Of a stretch of 64,000 bases of DNA, positions 62,722 to 64,000 are shown piece after piece. How positions within the stretch are numbered: position 1 is the first letter of the stretch; each line of letters begins with the position of its first letter. Both the position numbers and the translations under genes were made by a program. The DNA comes from Cytophagales bacterium (GTDB taxonomy: Bacteria; Bacteroidota; Bacteroidia; Cytophagales; Bernardetiaceae). Below the pieces are notes generated by a model that was given only the letters and a program-made list of their open reading frames with translations, was not told where the DNA came from and made no database searches. The stretch lies in assembly GCA_004293815.1 (NCBI GenBank), contig RDZD01000025.1:1-64000 (forward strand). The letters are read 5' to 3'.

Positions 62722-63369
62722 ATGTACTTCTTTAGCATGAATATTTTAGGTGGACATCTTATTGAAGAATATAACCAGCTAAAGGTGGTTAATGAGCTTG
62801 CGACCAATGTTGTGCTCAATAGCATTCCTGATATTCTTTTTTTGATGAATACTGAGGGGCAGTATCTTTATTACAAAAAAGGTGAGGGCAGGACGTTTAT
62901 AGAAGAGAATAAAATTATAGGTTCTTACATACAGGAATCTGGAATGCCTGAAGAGATTATTTCTAAAATACTTTCCATCAACGCTATAGCCTTAGAGTCA
63001 GGCACGCCTCAAAAAATAGCATATCATTTAGACTTTCCTAACGACAAAAGGCGTTTTTATGAGTCTATTGCAGTGCGTTACAACAGCTATATGGTTTTGC
63101 GCATAGTTCGCGACATTACCGCTCGCATTGTAGCGGAAAAAGAACTGATACAAATTAAAAATGAGGAAGAAAAAAAACGCTGCTTGCTCAACTACGTAGT
63201 TTCGCACCAAATTCGCTCGCGTATCGCGACTATCTTGGGAATAGGGGTACTCCTACGCGAGCACATGCTCTCTCAAAAAGAAGAAGAACTCTTTATGGAG
63301 CAGGTTTTTATGCAAATGCAAGAGCTAGATACACATATTCTCACCCTTAGTGGGCTTCTGAATAGTTGA
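62722..63369 (+). CDS. PAS plus histidine-kinase dimerisation protein without an ATPase domain
   Basis: A 215-residue cytoplasmic protein. The N-terminal part (about 30-140) is a PAS domain (VLNSIPDILFLMNTEGQYLY ... MVLRIVRDITARIVAEKELI). It is followed by a helical segment that looks like a HisKA dimerisation region (NEEEKKRCLLNYVVSHQIRS), with the H-box His in VVSHQIRSRIATILG. The usual HELRTPL Pro is replaced. The protein ends after a second helix; the catalytic HATPase is absent, and only 166 bp separate it from def, too short to hold one. It could be a dominant-negative or phospho-relay partner, or a truncated kinase. The start could also be at the second Met, six codons on. Confidence 0.7.
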   Translation: MYFFSMNILGGHLIEEYNQLKVVNELATNVVLNSIPDILFLMNTEGQYLYYKKGEGRTFIEENKIIGSYIQESGMPEEIISKILSINAIALESGTPQKIAYHLDFPNDKRRFYESIAVRYNSYMVLRIVRDITARIVAEKELIQIKNEEEKKRCLLNYVVSHQIRSRIATILGIGVLLREHMLSQKEEELFMEQVFMQMQELDTHILTLSGLLNS

Positions 63370-63535
63370 AATAGATGTTGGCGTGATGGATAGCATCTTC
63401 CTACTAAAATTTACAGCGAAAAACAACAGTGACATAACGACGGAAAAGGGCATATTCAGTCGTTTGAGCCATTATACTTCTAGCAAATATTAAAAAACTA
63501 GAGCTGAACACTCTCAAAATGATTCTTTCGCGAGA

Positions 63536-64000
63536 CTATTTACTCTGTAAAATGGCTGTTCTGTAGCTAGCGCGAACCTTGCCTTGTGATATTTGCATCA
63601 GCTTGGTTTTAAGTAGGGTGCGTCTAAAAGAAGAAATTCGGTCTGTAAAAAGCAAGCCTTCAATATGATCGTACTCGTGCTGAATGACCCTAGCGATGAA
63701 GCCTGTGAAAGTTTCTTCGTGTGTTTGCCAGTTTTCATCTTGGTATCTGATGCGAATAGTTGGTTTGCGCATCACGTCTTCACGGATATTGGGAATACTG
63801 AGGCAGCCTTCTTTAAAGATACTTTCTTTGCCTTCTTCTACAAGAATTTCAGCATTAACAAAAGCTTTTTTGAGTGGTATTTCGCGGTTTTCTTCATCAG
63901 AGGCTGAGCCTGTGTCTATCACAAAGAGCCTGATACTGAGTCCAATTTGAGGTGCAGCCAAACCCACGCCATCACAGTGGTACATGGTTTCATACATAGA
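63536..64000 (-). CDS. def: Peptide deformylase (partial, N-terminus beyond the window)
   Basis: The C-terminal part of peptide deformylase, which removes the formyl group from new proteins. The three motifs are present: GVGLAAPQIG (motif I), EGCLSIP (motif II, metal-ligating Cys) and IQHEYDHIEGLL (motif III, HExxH-type). The reading frame stays open to the window edge (64000), and the N-terminal block of the family lies outside, so this is an incomplete copy because of the window, not a broken gene. The strand is opposite to the PAS protein, with 166 bp between the two. Confidence 0.92.
   Translation of the reverse strand, partial: SMYETMYHCDGVGLAAPQIGLSIRLFVIDTGSASDEENREIPLKKAFVNAEILVEEGKESIFKEGCLSIPNIREDVMRKPTIRIRYQDENWQTHEETFTGFIARVIQHEYDHIEGLLFTDRISSFRRTLLKTKLMQISQGKVRASYRTAILQSK

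Noticed and set aside
1-64000. tRNA, rRNA, CRISPR arrays, transposases or phage genes
   Set aside because: No TPsiC-arm-like tRNA sequence, no rRNA, no evenly spaced short repeats with variable spacers, and no transposase or integrase motif was seen in any frame.

Overview
This window reads as ordinary chromosome from a member of the Bacteroidota, probably a Cytophagales-like, free-living Gram-negative bacterium. The evidence is the set of families: GSCFA, DUF3667, DUF3109, DUF4159, a DUF6089-like barrel, a DUF4369/TlpA-type lipoprotein, an Oar-like TonB receptor and an MltD-type LysM transglycosylase. Starts lack clear Shine-Dalgarno sequences, several gaps carry the Bacteroidota -7 element TAnnTTTG, and the DNA is AT-rich. 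I found no rRNA, tRNA, CRISPR array, insertion sequence, integrase or phage gene.

Layout. 1-3.7 kb (plus strand): DUF3667 membrane protein, ornithine aminotransferase, gatC and an O-methyltransferase. 3.7-15.2 kb (minus strand): a bifunctional formimidoyltransferase-cyclodeaminase, a HAMP-GAF-PAS receptor coupled to a tiny membrane ORF, an outer-membrane barrel, an orphan secreted protein, rsmG, an RlpA-like protein, a secreted FGE-fold protein, dnaJ and grpE. 15.4-23.6 kb (plus): bestrophin-like channel, threonine aldolase, RNase D, a secreted orphan, a TlpA-like lipoprotein, DUF58, MarC and GSCFA. 23.5-26.7 kb (minus): surface lipoproteins and an alpha/beta hydrolase. 26.9-32.6 kb (plus): amidohydrolase-like protein, UbiA-like protein, panB, a membrane protein, an acidic lipoprotein and a stand-alone cNMP-binding protein. 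32.6-39.5 kb (minus): ComF, a glycosyltransferase, DUF4159 and a 1523-residue lytic transglycosylase with about 15 LysM repeats. 39.8-64 kb (mixed strands): sodium symporter, accA, a DPP-IV-type peptidase, an Oar-like receptor, a histidine kinase, a small helical secreted protein, DUF3109, two glycosyltransferases, diphosphomevalonate decarboxylase, a PhoD-like phosphatase, metH, a subtilase, a PAS/DHp fragment-like protein and the 3' part of def.

How the genes relate. Most are housekeeping or envelope genes in short runs rather than one pathway. Links that can be supported are grpE-dnaJ (chaperone), the amino-acid and one-carbon enzymes (rocD, FTCD, threonine aldolase, metH, panB), and a large envelope set (LysM transglycosylase, RlpA, TonB receptor, lipoproteins, peptidases, glycosyltransferases).

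I do not see a complete new defence or mobile system. The most unusual things are the LysM array, with six near-identical cysteine-bearing repeats; several proteins that have lost canonical catalytic residues (amidohydrolase without HxH, thioredoxin fold without CxxC, FGE fold without a C-terminal Cys pair, histidine-kinase core without an ATPase domain); and operator-like repeats in gaps, notably a pair of direct repeats 21 bp apart at 51324-51356.
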